Assembly (NCBI GenBank): GCA_965248765.1
Contig: CBDFKF010000002.1
Span: forward strand, 186,001 to 250,000
Length of the DNA: 64,000 nucleotides
From: CBDFKF01 sp965248765
Lineage (GTDB): Bacteria > Pseudomonadota > Alphaproteobacteria > VGEJ01
Direction of reading: 5' to 3'
The position numbers and the translations under genes are program-made. Shown here one piece after another: positions 43,210 to 51,262 of this stretch (position 1 is its first letter; each line of letters opens with the position of its first letter). The notes below the pieces were generated by a model. That model was not told where the DNA came from. It saw only the letters and a program-made list of their open reading frames with translations, and made no database searches.

Positions 43210-44310
43210 TTAGGCTAACGCTCGACGCGTCGTTGGGCGTGAGAGCAGGTAGATGCTGAGACCGATGGGCGCGACAAGGTTGAGGTACATCAGCGATATG
43301 AGCGCCGGCCTCTCGGCGGCCATCGAGGCGAAGGCAAGCCCTAGCGCCTGAACAATGAGTGCTCCCACGACCGCCGCACCGATACGGCGCCATTGGCCGC
43401 GTCGGTCGAACTCGCCCGACAGGACCGCCGCCAACCCGATTAAGACGAAAGCGATGGATTGCAATGGCGTGATGATTCGGCTGTGCACCTCGGGTGCGAA
43501 CTCCCGGCCGTACAGGCGCACTGCCTCTGCGGGTCCCTCAGGAAATAGGAGCTCGTGCATGTATCGTTCGCCGGCCTCTAGCCAGCGGTCCTCCGGTGCG
43601 ACGACGTCCTGCTCGAGATCCATTATATATCGATCGAAATAGAGCATCGACAGTTGGCCGCTCTCGGCTGCTACTTCCTGGCGGTTGCCTTTGACCAATA
43701 CGAAACGGGGCCCGCCCTCGGCGCGCGCCAAGACGCCCCGTTCCGCCATCATAGTCACCAACCGGTCCGGCGCTCGGCTGTCATGCACGAGAATCCCCAG
43801 CAGCTCGCCGCCGACGCCCCGCTCGCGGACATAGACGGTCACCCCGTCGGCGAGATTGTTGAAGACGCCCTCGCGCAGTATCACCGAGGCAAAATCGTAC
43901 CGCATTGCGAATTGTAGGCCTTTGAACGTCCGCATGCTCGCCGGCTTGAGATAAAGCGTGATGCCGTAGAGGACGAGCGTGACGATCAATGCAAGGATCA
44001 GCGCCGGGGCGGCCAGTGTCCGCGTGTTCAGCCCGGCGGCGCGCATGACGACCAGCTCCCCGTCACCGTTGAGCCGGTTGTAGCCAAACAGGACTGCGAA
44101 GAACAAAGAGATCGGCAGGATGTAGACCAGAGCGGTCGGCAGGAGCAGCAGCGAGAGATAGAGGAACATACCCGCCGAGAGGCCCATGTTGACGATCATG
44201 TCAAAGAAGCGGAGACCTTGCGTCAGCCAGGCAACGCCGGCGAATGTGAACGCAAGGATGAGCAACGGCCCGGCGAGGTTCTGCATGACGTAGCGCGTGA
44301 TAACGTTCAT
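43210..44310 (-). CDS. lptF: LPS export ABC transporter permease LptF
   Basis: 366 residues. N-terminal helix pair (PLLILAFTFAGVAWLTQGLR, then PTALVYILPISLFFAVLFGYN), motif GDGELVVMRAAGLN, a large periplasmic beta-jellyroll region (about 110-270) and two or three C-terminal helices (SIAFVLIGLAAVLSG). It forms the inner-membrane part of the Lpt machine with LptG and LptB, extracting LPS. lptG usually follows lptF; here the next gene is a divergent-function GT-C-like protein, so lptG must be elsewhere. Assignment to LptF rather than LptG follows the LTQGLRFFDMIVNMGLSAG region. Confidence 0.85.
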   Translation of the reverse strand: MNVITRYVMQNLAGPLLILAFTFAGVAWLTQGLRFFDMIVNMGLSAGMFLYLSLLLLPTALVYILPISLFFAVLFGYNRLNGDGELVVMRAAGLNTRTLAAPALILALIVTLVLYGITLYLKPASMRTFKGLQFAMRYDFASVILREGVFNNLADGVTVYVRERGVGGELLGILVHDSRAPDRLVTMMAERGVLARAEGGPRFVLVKGNRQEVAAESGQLSMLYFDRYIMDLEQDVVAPEDRWLEAGERYMHELLFPEGPAEAVRLYGREFAPEVHSRIITPLQSIAFVLIGLAAVLSGEFDRRGQWRRIGAAVVGALIVQALGLAFASMAAERPALISLMYLNLVAPIGLSIYLLSRPTTRRALA

Positions 44311-44391
44311 CGTTCCATCATAGACGGCGGAAATACTATTTCGACCGCGTTAGGTCAGTGCGGGGGGCCTCCTGCTGCGCACTCGCGGGGG

Positions 44392-45807
44392 TCATCCCGC
44401 GTTGCCGCGAGCGCCCTCGCTCTCATGTAGGATTCGCCGAGTCCGCACGCGTCGGCGCGCGATGATCCACCAAATAACGATGGATCCCGCTGCTGCGAGG
44501 GTGGGGAGCGTGGGGATATTGAAGCGTGGAAGATTCAGCGTAACGAGGGCATGGACGCCGAAGTTGTAGAGGCCCGGCAGTGCGAACCAGTAGAACGCCG
44601 GCACCCGGCGTGCCGCCGCGATAGAGAGAACGATGAGCGCGGGGACCGTGAGGATGGCAAATGCGTCGACGGATAATCCGCGATATGCGATCGGAAGCGT
44701 GGTCAGGATGTTTTTCGGAGCGTGCTCTAGGATCTCGCCGATCATTCGGCCGGTGGCACGTCGCTCGGCCACCCGATCATCGGCGCCGCCCGCCCTTTCT
44801 TCTTGGAGAAGAGCTTCCCATTTCGCCTGCGCGGCGTTGTAAAAGCCGTCCGCTCTGTGCAGCTCGAACCGTCGATACGCCTCCTCGGGAAGCCAACGCC
44901 GCGCAAGATTGTCCCCGAAACCCCTAGTCCACCACACGAAAGCGGTTCCGTATTCCTGCGCAGTCATCGTGTTTAACTCGACGCGGTGCGCCAGTACGTG
45001 GCCGCCGCGCTGTATGAGCACGGCGTGGCCCAGCGCGATCTCGTTGCGTGCGATCCAAGCGCCGACAACGGCACCATGGACAAGCACGAACACCGCAAAA
45101 CACAACCAGTGCTGGCGCGCCTCGGCCTTGTTTCGCCAAAGGCGCAGCAAGAGGGCGGCGCCGATGGGAAGCGCCAGGAGCATGAAGGCGCCCTTTGTGA
45201 GGACAAGGAGTCCGAGCACCAGACCCGCAGCCGCGGCCGCAAGTGGTCGCCCGGTATCGTAACCTACCACCAACATCAGACTGAGAAATGCGCTCATGAA
45301 AAGGGCGAGCGGATCCGAGATCAGAAACGTGTTGAACTCGTGCAGCTCAACATTTCCAATCAAAAGAAACAGTGCGACGTGGGCAACGATGGGCTGCCGA
45401 ACGAGCCGCCACACGGCTCCCCACACCAACAGCGCCGAAGCGACCATCAAAAGGGTGTTGGCTTGTCTTGCAACCATGAAGACACCCTCGCACTCCTTAG
45501 TTTTATGCGTGACACATTTTGCGCCCAGGGACGCAAATCCCGCATCGAAGACCATCAAAGCTGCGAGGAATACCGGGTACCCGGGTTCGCGGTACGCGCT
45601 CGGTTCCGGAGGGGCTACGTCCGGCGGTGTGAGCGATATGGTGCCCCGGTGGAACGCATTGTGCGCCATGACGAGGTATTGAACTTCGTCCGCGAATGGC
45701 GTGCGATCCTCGATCTTCTGTTGCGCAAGAACCCAGCCCGCTGCGCACAGCACGAGAACCGTGAGTACATGTAGCCACGGACCGCGACGGTGCACCAAGC
45801 TGATCAC
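44392..45807 (-). CDS. polytopic membrane protein, GT-C (ArnT/GT39-like)
   Basis: 471 residues. A first helix, then a periplasmic loop with EDRTPFADEVQYLVMAHN, in which the DE pair resembles the catalytic acidic motif of GT-C glycosyltransferases, and YREPGYPVFLAALM. About ten more helices follow. Such enzymes transfer sugars from polyprenyl-phosphate donors on the periplasmic side. The ATG overlaps the stop of the upstream oxidoreductase (ATGA), so it is the last gene of the sugar-modification operon. Substrate unknown. Confidence 0.65.
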   Translation of the reverse strand: MISLVHRRGPWLHVLTVLVLCAAGWVLAQQKIEDRTPFADEVQYLVMAHNAFHRGTISLTPPDVAPPEPSAYREPGYPVFLAALMVFDAGFASLGAKCVTHKTKECEGVFMVARQANTLLMVASALLVWGAVWRLVRQPIVAHVALFLLIGNVELHEFNTFLISDPLALFMSAFLSLMLVVGYDTGRPLAAAAAGLVLGLLVLTKGAFMLLALPIGAALLLRLWRNKAEARQHWLCFAVFVLVHGAVVGAWIARNEIALGHAVLIQRGGHVLAHRVELNTMTAQEYGTAFVWWTRGFGDNLARRWLPEEAYRRFELHRADGFYNAAQAKWEALLQEERAGGADDRVAERRATGRMIGEILEHAPKNILTTLPIAYRGLSVDAFAILTVPALIVLSIAAARRVPAFYWFALPGLYNFGVHALVTLNLPRFNIPTLPTLAAAGSIVIWWIIARRRVRTRRILHESEGARGNAG

Positions 45808-46715
45808 CCCCCCTGCGTCCCGAGGGCCCGATCCACCCGTTTGAGCGTCCGCACAACGCTGACTCCGAGCTCGAGGCTCCGCATGCCAGCGCTTTCGTTG
45901 CGAATGCAGGAGGCAAATTGTTGGACGACCTTCGCCAAGGGGCGCTCGTTTGAATAGGGGACTGGTTGGCCGTTCAACGTCGCCTTGTGTTCTGCAAGGT
46001 CGTCATAGAGAAGAATTCCCAGGTGCCCGTGAATAGCAAGTTCGCGCTGTTTGACGTCGTGGGCGTTTCCACACAACAGGGTGGCGGTCGGCCCGTCGTC
46101 CCATTCAAGCACCAATTCGACCAGCTCGCCGGATTCGCGGCAGACCACATTACGGGCAGCCACACGGCTCGGCTCGGCGCCGACGATGTCAATGCATGCG
46201 GCGAGCGCGTGGGCGCCATAATCCCACCGGCCTGAGGTGTCCTGGCGAAAGGGGCCCCAGTTCGACCAAGCGCCGGACATAGAGCGGATCGGCCCGATTT
46301 TGTCGAGGTGCTGGCGGACAGCCTGCCACGCCGGATTGAGGAGATCGGTGTGATCCACCATGGCGATGGCGCCTTGCTGGCGGACGCGATCGCTCAGCCG
46401 TTCGGCCTGGGCAAGGTCGAGCGTCAACGGCTTCTCGATGAGGACCGCCAGATCTCGATCCAGCGCGGCAATGGCGATGTGCGCGTGCGTGGGCGGTGGA
46501 GTAGCGACGATAACTCCGTCTAGGCCAGGGGCCTCGAGCATTTCGGGCCACGTTGTGTACACCGCGCAGCGGCGATCGACCTGCGTACGGCTCGCTGGAT
46601 TACTGCTCGCCAACCGGCAGAGATGGACATCATCTAGACCCTGTATGGTGCGAATAAGGCTGCGCCCCCACATCCCCCCGCCCACCAGCCCCAGCCGGAT
46701 TGGCGGGCGGTTCAA
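45804..46715 (-). CDS. Gfo/Idh/MocA-family NAD(P)-dependent oxidoreductase
   Basis: 303 residues. N-terminal Rossmann domain with LGLVGGGMWGRSLIRTIQG, then GVIVATPPPTHAHIAIAAL and the motif VLIEKPLTLDLAQAERL with the conserved EKP. The C-terminal substrate domain has WDYGAHALAACID, where the D/H pair commonly lies. These enzymes oxidise or reduce sugars or nucleotide sugars. Start and stop both overlap neighbours by 4 bases (epimerase upstream, membrane protein downstream), so translation is coupled. Confidence 0.88.
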   Translation of the reverse strand: MNRPPIRLGLVGGGMWGRSLIRTIQGLDDVHLCRLASSNPASRTQVDRRCAVYTTWPEMLEAPGLDGVIVATPPPTHAHIAIAALDRDLAVLIEKPLTLDLAQAERLSDRVRQQGAIAMVDHTDLLNPAWQAVRQHLDKIGPIRSMSGAWSNWGPFRQDTSGRWDYGAHALAACIDIVGAEPSRVAARNVVCRESGELVELVLEWDDGPTATLLCGNAHDVKQRELAIHGHLGILLYDDLAEHKATLNGQPVPYSNERPLAKVVQQFASCIRNESAGMRSLELGVSVVRTLKRVDRALGTQGG

Positions 46716-47794
46716 GATCCTGGACCTGCCGCAACCGCCCCGAGGCCATAGGCCCTCTCAGTCCAGGAGAAGAATCGCCGCAGACCTTCGTCGAGGTCCA
46801 CAACGGGCTTGAAGTCCAGTTGAAGTTGCGCTTTCCGAATGTCGGGACACCGGCGACGGGGCTCATCCGCCGGGTAAGTATCGGGGTACTCAATTGTCTC
46901 TTGTGCGATGGGCCGGGACAGCACGCCAGCGATGCGCTCGACCAGATCGTTGACGCTGATCTCGGGGTGGGGATTGCCAATGTTGTACGCTTCGCCAGGG
47001 ATGCCGTTGGCAATAACCCGGAAAAACCCATTCATCGCGTCGGTAACGTAGCAGAAGGTTCGGGTCTGGGCCCCGGAGCCGTACACCTTCAGCGGACGGC
47101 CCGCTTTGATATTGCTCGCGAAGTTGGGGAGGACCCGGTAGTCGGCCTCCGACATTCCTGGGCCATACACGTTGAACGGTCGGATTGTGTTCGTCGCGAC
47201 ACCCCGGTGGTCGTGGTAGACGTAACACAGGGTCTCGCCGAGGCGTTTACTTTCGTCGTAGCAAGCCCGCGGGCCCATGCACGCGACATTGCCCCGGTAG
47301 CTCTCGGGGGTGGGGACATGCGTCGCATCGGGATCGCCATAGATTTCGCTGGAGCTGAAAAACGTGAATCGTGCGCGGTTAGTGGCGGCGGCTTCAAGGA
47401 AATGACGGTTGCCGTTGATGGCTGCGTCGAGCGTCTCGAGCGGATGGGCGCGATAGTAGTATGGGCTGGCGATCCCGGCAGCATTCACGACGAAATCGAG
47501 CTTCTCGTCGATGACGAGAGGCTCCGAGACATCGCGCTCGAGGAACGTATAGTGCTGAGAACGCGGTGCCTGTTCGGCCCCCTCGGCGTGCGTCGTGATC
47601 AAATTGTCGACAACGATCAGCCTGAGCGGTTTCGTCAGCCGCTCGCGGTTGATGTAGTCGATTACCGCCTGGAAGTACCGGCCAAGAAACCCCCGCCCTC
47701 CGCCGAGCAGCATCGTCGCACCGGCGAACACATCGACAATGTCGTCGATGCCTTCAGCGATCGCCCGGACATCGCTTTCAAAATACGGCTTCAT
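46712..47794 (-). CDS. NAD-dependent sugar epimerase/dehydratase (extended SDR)
   Basis: 360 residues from the ATG at 47794; further open sequence upstream is not conserved and would overlap the methyltransferase. NAD site AGATMLLGGGRGFLGRYF, catalytic Ser region FFSSSEIYGDP, and YDESKRLGETLCYVY with the YxxxK pair. The C-terminal domain contains RTFCYVTDAMNGFF and AYNIGNPHPEIS. The closest type is nucleotide-sugar decarboxylase/4,6-dehydratase. It acts on the nucleotide sugar that the other operon enzymes modify. Confidence 0.85.
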   Translation of the reverse strand: MKPYFESDVRAIAEGIDDIVDVFAGATMLLGGGRGFLGRYFQAVIDYINRERLTKPLRLIVVDNLITTHAEGAEQAPRSQHYTFLERDVSEPLVIDEKLDFVVNAAGIASPYYYRAHPLETLDAAINGNRHFLEAAATNRARFTFFSSSEIYGDPDATHVPTPESYRGNVACMGPRACYDESKRLGETLCYVYHDHRGVATNTIRPFNVYGPGMSEADYRVLPNFASNIKAGRPLKVYGSGAQTRTFCYVTDAMNGFFRVIANGIPGEAYNIGNPHPEISVNDLVERIAGVLSRPIAQETIEYPDTYPADEPRRRCPDIRKAQLQLDFKPVVDLDEGLRRFFSWTERAYGLGAVAAGPGS

Positions 47795-47810
47795 GGCCCC
47801 GGGTCTCGTC

Positions 47811-49049
47811 TCAGTGAACGCTAACTTGCGGAAGCGGGACGATGAACCGCCCGCCCGCCTCGCGGAACGCCGTATGTTTGTCCATGATCGATTCGCCGAA
47901 GTTCCAGGCCAATATGAGGAGATAATCCGGATGGCGCTCAATGATCGCTTCGGGACCTAGGACAGGGATGTGCAGTCCTGGAGAAAAGAGCCCTTGCTTG
48001 AGCGGACTGTCGTCGGCGATGAATTCGATGACGTCTTCGCCCAGTCCGAAGTGATACATGAGTGTCGTTGCTTTGGCCGGCGCGCCGAATGCGGCAATTC
48101 GTTTTCCGTCGCGTTTGAGCTTGTGTAGCAGGGCGTTGAGCTCCTCACCAATCTGCGCGATATCGTCGGCGTAGCGGCGCAGAGTAATCGCACGGTTGAG
48201 GCCAAGGCTGCGCTCCAACGAGATCAGCCGGGACACGTTGGGATGCGAGGCTCGCTGAACACCGTGGGGTTGGGCATACACGCGCAGACTGCCGCCGTGA
48301 GTAGGGGTTCTCTGAGCATTGACAATATGCATTTGGTGGCGTTCGAAGAAGCCGATCAGAGGCGCGAGGGAATGGTAGTCGAGGTGCTCGTGGTAGATGG
48401 TGTCGAACAGAGTCTTCTCGTAAACGTCGACGAGGTACGATACCTCGAACACGAGCACACCGTCCGGTGCGAGCAGCGCGCGTACCCCATCCAAGACCTC
48501 CCCCAGATCGTCGATATGAGCAAGAACGTTGTTGGCGGCGATGCACCGGGCTGCGCCCCGTTCCGCACGGATCGCCCGGGCTTGAGGAAGGTCGAAAAAT
48601 ACAGCGAGCGTCTCGATCCCAGCCGCATTGGCTGTGCCGGCGATTTGCGTTGCTGGTTCAATGCCCAGCGTGCGCATTCCGGCGGTCTGGAACGCGCGCA
48701 GCAAGGTACCGTCGTTCGAGCCGATATCGACGACGAGATCGCCTGGTACCAGCGCAAAATCGGCGATGACGGAGGCCGCGTAGGTCTCGAAGTGCCGGAC
48801 GAACACTGGTGAGGTGCCACTGACATAAACATAGTCCTCGAATAGCGCTCGCGGGTCGACTACATCCAAGAGCTGCACGTGCGAACAATCTTCACAGAAC
48901 CACACATCCAGCGGATACACGGGTTGTGGCTCGTCCAGCCGATCCGCGGGAACGAACGCGTTTGCCGGCGGCGTCGGCGCCAGCGACAAGACCGTGACGA
49001 GCCGGCTTCCGTTGCACAATCGACAGGTATCGCGATGCCGGCAAGTCAT
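47811..49049 (-). CDS. sugar C-methyltransferase (class I SAM, Zn N-terminal domain)
   Basis: 412 residues in the three-domain layout of NDP-sugar C-3 methyltransferases: Methyltransf_13 zinc domain (CRLCNGSRL and WFCEDCSHVQL give the Cys ligands), SAM-binding core with VVDIGSNDGTLLRAF and IAANNVLAHIDDL, and a C-terminal Methyltransf_14 domain (RIAAFGAPAKATTLMYHFGL). YHEHLDYHSL contains the Tyr/His residues thought to deprotonate the sugar. The product would be a branched deoxysugar in an O-antigen or exopolysaccharide. Confidence 0.9.
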   Translation of the reverse strand: MTCRHRDTCRLCNGSRLVTVLSLAPTPPANAFVPADRLDEPQPVYPLDVWFCEDCSHVQLLDVVDPRALFEDYVYVSGTSPVFVRHFETYAASVIADFALVPGDLVVDIGSNDGTLLRAFQTAGMRTLGIEPATQIAGTANAAGIETLAVFFDLPQARAIRAERGAARCIAANNVLAHIDDLGEVLDGVRALLAPDGVLVFEVSYLVDVYEKTLFDTIYHEHLDYHSLAPLIGFFERHQMHIVNAQRTPTHGGSLRVYAQPHGVQRASHPNVSRLISLERSLGLNRAITLRRYADDIAQIGEELNALLHKLKRDGKRIAAFGAPAKATTLMYHFGLGEDVIEFIADDSPLKQGLFSPGLHIPVLGPEAIIERHPDYLLILAWNFGESIMDKHTAFREAGGRFIVPLPQVSVH

Positions 49050-49165
49050 TCAGAGGCGGTCTCGCCGCGCACGCGTCGAGCATCCAATGTGATCAACAGC
49101 GAATCAGTTATGGTACATCCGAGTGGTGGCAACATGCCCTGGCTCGCGGGTGTCGCGTGGTCCGC

Positions 49166-49576
49166 CTACGGTGCGACCATATCGATGCGTTCGACGTCGT
49201 CCTCGTAAAGCTCCTGTGAGCGGGAATTGCGGCTGAGCGCCAGAAAAATGGTGTCGTCAAGGAACACCATCGCATGGTCCACCATGGGTGGCGTGAAGAA
49301 GACCTGTCCCTTCTCGATGACCACAACCGTAGGTGTCATTGCGTCGCCATGAGGACGGTGGTGGTATTCGATGCGCCCCTCAATGACGTAGCAATAGTGC
49401 CAGTCTGTCTTGTGGTAGTGATTCGCCCGCACCGTGCCCTTCTTGGAAGTGATCAACACCGCGCTTTCCATGGTGCGGTCGACGAGCGGCTGGATCTCGC
49501 CGCGCGCGTCGACGAATGGTGTCTCCAGCGAAACGATGACCCCTTCCGGATCCAAGTCAGGTCCTTCGGCGGTCAA
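49166..49576 (-). CDS. cupin-family protein, sugar epimerase-like
   Basis: 136 residues. A single cupin barrel: GTVRANHYHKTDWHYCYVIEG carries the metal-ligand His pair, followed by a GQVFFTPPMVDHAMVFL motif 2. Resembles small WxcM/FdtA or dTDP-4-dehydrorhamnose 3,5-epimerase-like cupins from surface-sugar loci. Its start overlaps the end of the GT2 gene by 20 bases, so the pair is coupled. Exact reaction unknown. Confidence 0.75.
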   Translation of the reverse strand: MTAEGPDLDPEGVIVSLETPFVDARGEIQPLVDRTMESAVLITSKKGTVRANHYHKTDWHYCYVIEGRIEYHHRPHGDAMTPTVVVIEKGQVFFTPPMVDHAMVFLDDTIFLALSRNSRSQELYEDDVERIDMVAP

Positions 49577-50333
49577 GTGCGGGTAGTCGCTTCGAGCGCT
49601 CGTTGGCGGTCCTTCTGGTATTCGCTCGCGCCGAACCCAACCCGGAGAACCGACTCTTTATGATCGTCCCCACCACCGGCAATACATGATGCGCCCGGAT
49701 CTTCTTGCCTTCGTCATACGTGCGGCCGTTGTAGCTAACCGGTACTTCGAAGAAGCGAATCCCACGAGAGACGATCCGGCAAAGGATCTCGGCGTGCTGC
49801 TCCCAGCCGATACTGCGGAGTGCACTTGGGTCGATTAGATCGCGTCGGTACAGGACGTAACAGCTGTAAATGTCTGTGAAGGTCGTGTTGTAAAGGACAT
49901 TGAAAAGAAACGTCAGGAACTGATTGCCGCGCTTGTGCCAGAAATAACCGACGCGCGTGTAGGTGGGCGCGAGCATTCTGCTGCCGATCACGACATCCGC
50001 ATCAAAGCGGAACACTGGAGCCATCAGATTGGCGTAGTCGGTTGGGTCGTATTCGAGATCCGCATCCTGGAACAGAATGTAGTCGCCGGTGGCGCGAGCG
50101 AGACCGGCCTTCACGGCCGCGCCCTTGCCGCTGTTAGACTCCAAGCTAATCAACTCCGTGTACAGTTCCGGCCGTGCCTCGAGCAGAGGGCGGGTTCGGT
50201 CGGTCGAGCCGTCATCGATAACGACGACCTCGAACTCGACCTCGTCGATGTGCTGCTCGTTCACCCGCTCGAGCACGTCGAGGATGGTCGCCTCCTCGTT
50301 GTGGGCGGGTACGATGATACTGAGTTTCGGCAT
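49557..50333 (-). CDS. family 2 glycosyltransferase (polyprenyl-phosphate sugar transferase type)
   Basis: 258 residues. GT-A fold with KLSIIVPAHNEEATILDV at the N-terminus, VVIDDGSTDRT (nucleotide site), GKGAAVKAGLARATGDY and the acidic metal motif FQDADLEYDP. Length and sequence fit dolichol/undecaprenyl-phosphate mannose or glucose synthases, cytoplasmic-side enzymes that charge the lipid carrier used by GT-C proteins such as the one at 44392. First gene of the apparent sugar-modification operon with the cupin gene. Confidence 0.9.
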   Translation of the reverse strand: MPKLSIIVPAHNEEATILDVLERVNEQHIDEVEFEVVVIDDGSTDRTRPLLEARPELYTELISLESNSGKGAAVKAGLARATGDYILFQDADLEYDPTDYANLMAPVFRFDADVVIGSRMLAPTYTRVGYFWHKRGNQFLTFLFNVLYNTTFTDIYSCYVLYRRDLIDPSALRSIGWEQHAEILCRIVSRGIRFFEVPVSYNGRTYDEGKKIRAHHVLPVVGTIIKSRFSGLGSARANTRRTANERSKRLPALDRRRT

Positions 50334-50420
50334 TTGTCGAGTTGGTGAGGTGCGGAAGGCACCGTCCGCCGGGACAGCGCGGCAGTATGCACCAACCTCT
50401 TCAGTGGTGGAAGTCTGGGC

Positions 50421-51125
50421 TCAATGCGGCTTCATGCCGACGACAAATAGGGACAGGCCGAGGCCGAACCGGGCGACGAAGTCCAGTTTTTTCGCGAGCG
50501 GTAGAAGTGCCTCAAAGACAGTGATCTGCGCAGATGGCGGTGCTGCCCGCCCGAGGAGTCGGCCGTTGAGCCACCAGCCTACTGTGCTCGCGGCGTTGAA
50601 GTGCCAACATCGGACCTCCGCGAAACCGACCGTTCGCATCATTCGGTCAAGGCCCGGTGCGGTATACCGGCGATAGTGGCCGACCGCGCGATCCTGGGCG
50701 CCGTACAAGGATGGCATGGCGGGGACCTTGGCGACGAACCTTCCCCCAGGCAGAAGCGCGTCGCCCATGCGTGCCAAGATTGCCATGTCATCTTCGATGT
50801 GTTCGAGTACATCGAGCATGACGATCGCGTCGAAGCGTTCTTTCCAAATCGTGCGTGTAATGTCCGCCTGCTCGACTTGGACATTAGGTACATCGACTGT
50901 GCGCCGCACCGCAGCGACGGATGCTGCGTCGATGTCGATCGCATGCACCTTCAAGCCACGGGCCGCCAGCAGCGCCGTGAACGTGCCATGGCCGCAGCCA
51001 ACTTCGAGCACCTCCGGCCCGAGGTGCTCCGCGAATTGAGAAAAAACCCAGCGATTGTATGCATCGGCATTCTTTAGCCGTGCCAGCCATTGATCTTGGA
51101 TGCGGTCCGCCGGCCCGTTCGTCAT
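50421..51125 (-). CDS. class I SAM-dependent methyltransferase
   Basis: 234 residues. SAM motif I VLEVGCGHGTFTALLAARG, post-I VHAIDIDAASVAAV, motif II FDAIVMLDVLEHIEDD and motif III LLPGGRFVAKVPAMPSLYG are all present. The type matches methyltransferases of polysaccharide and lipid-linked sugar loci. It is transcribed leftward ahead of the GT2 gene and divergently from the membrane protein at 51263; the 137-base gap between them should contain two promoters. Confidence 0.88.
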   Translation of the reverse strand: MTNGPADRIQDQWLARLKNADAYNRWVFSQFAEHLGPEVLEVGCGHGTFTALLAARGLKVHAIDIDAASVAAVRRTVDVPNVQVEQADITRTIWKERFDAIVMLDVLEHIEDDMAILARMGDALLPGGRFVAKVPAMPSLYGAQDRAVGHYRRYTAPGLDRMMRTVGFAEVRCWHFNAASTVGWWLNGRLLGRAAPPSAQITVFEALLPLAKKLDFVARFGLGLSLFVVGMKPH

Positions 51126-51262
51126 GCGCGCTGCGTCTCCTCCAAGCGCCGCCGATCGATCTGCAGCGCATCGCCTGTTCGATCAGCGCATGCTATGCGA
51201 CGGCAGGCGCTTTCCCAAGCCGCCGCGGCTTGCGCTGCTAGCGGCGGCGGACGCACGCCTTC

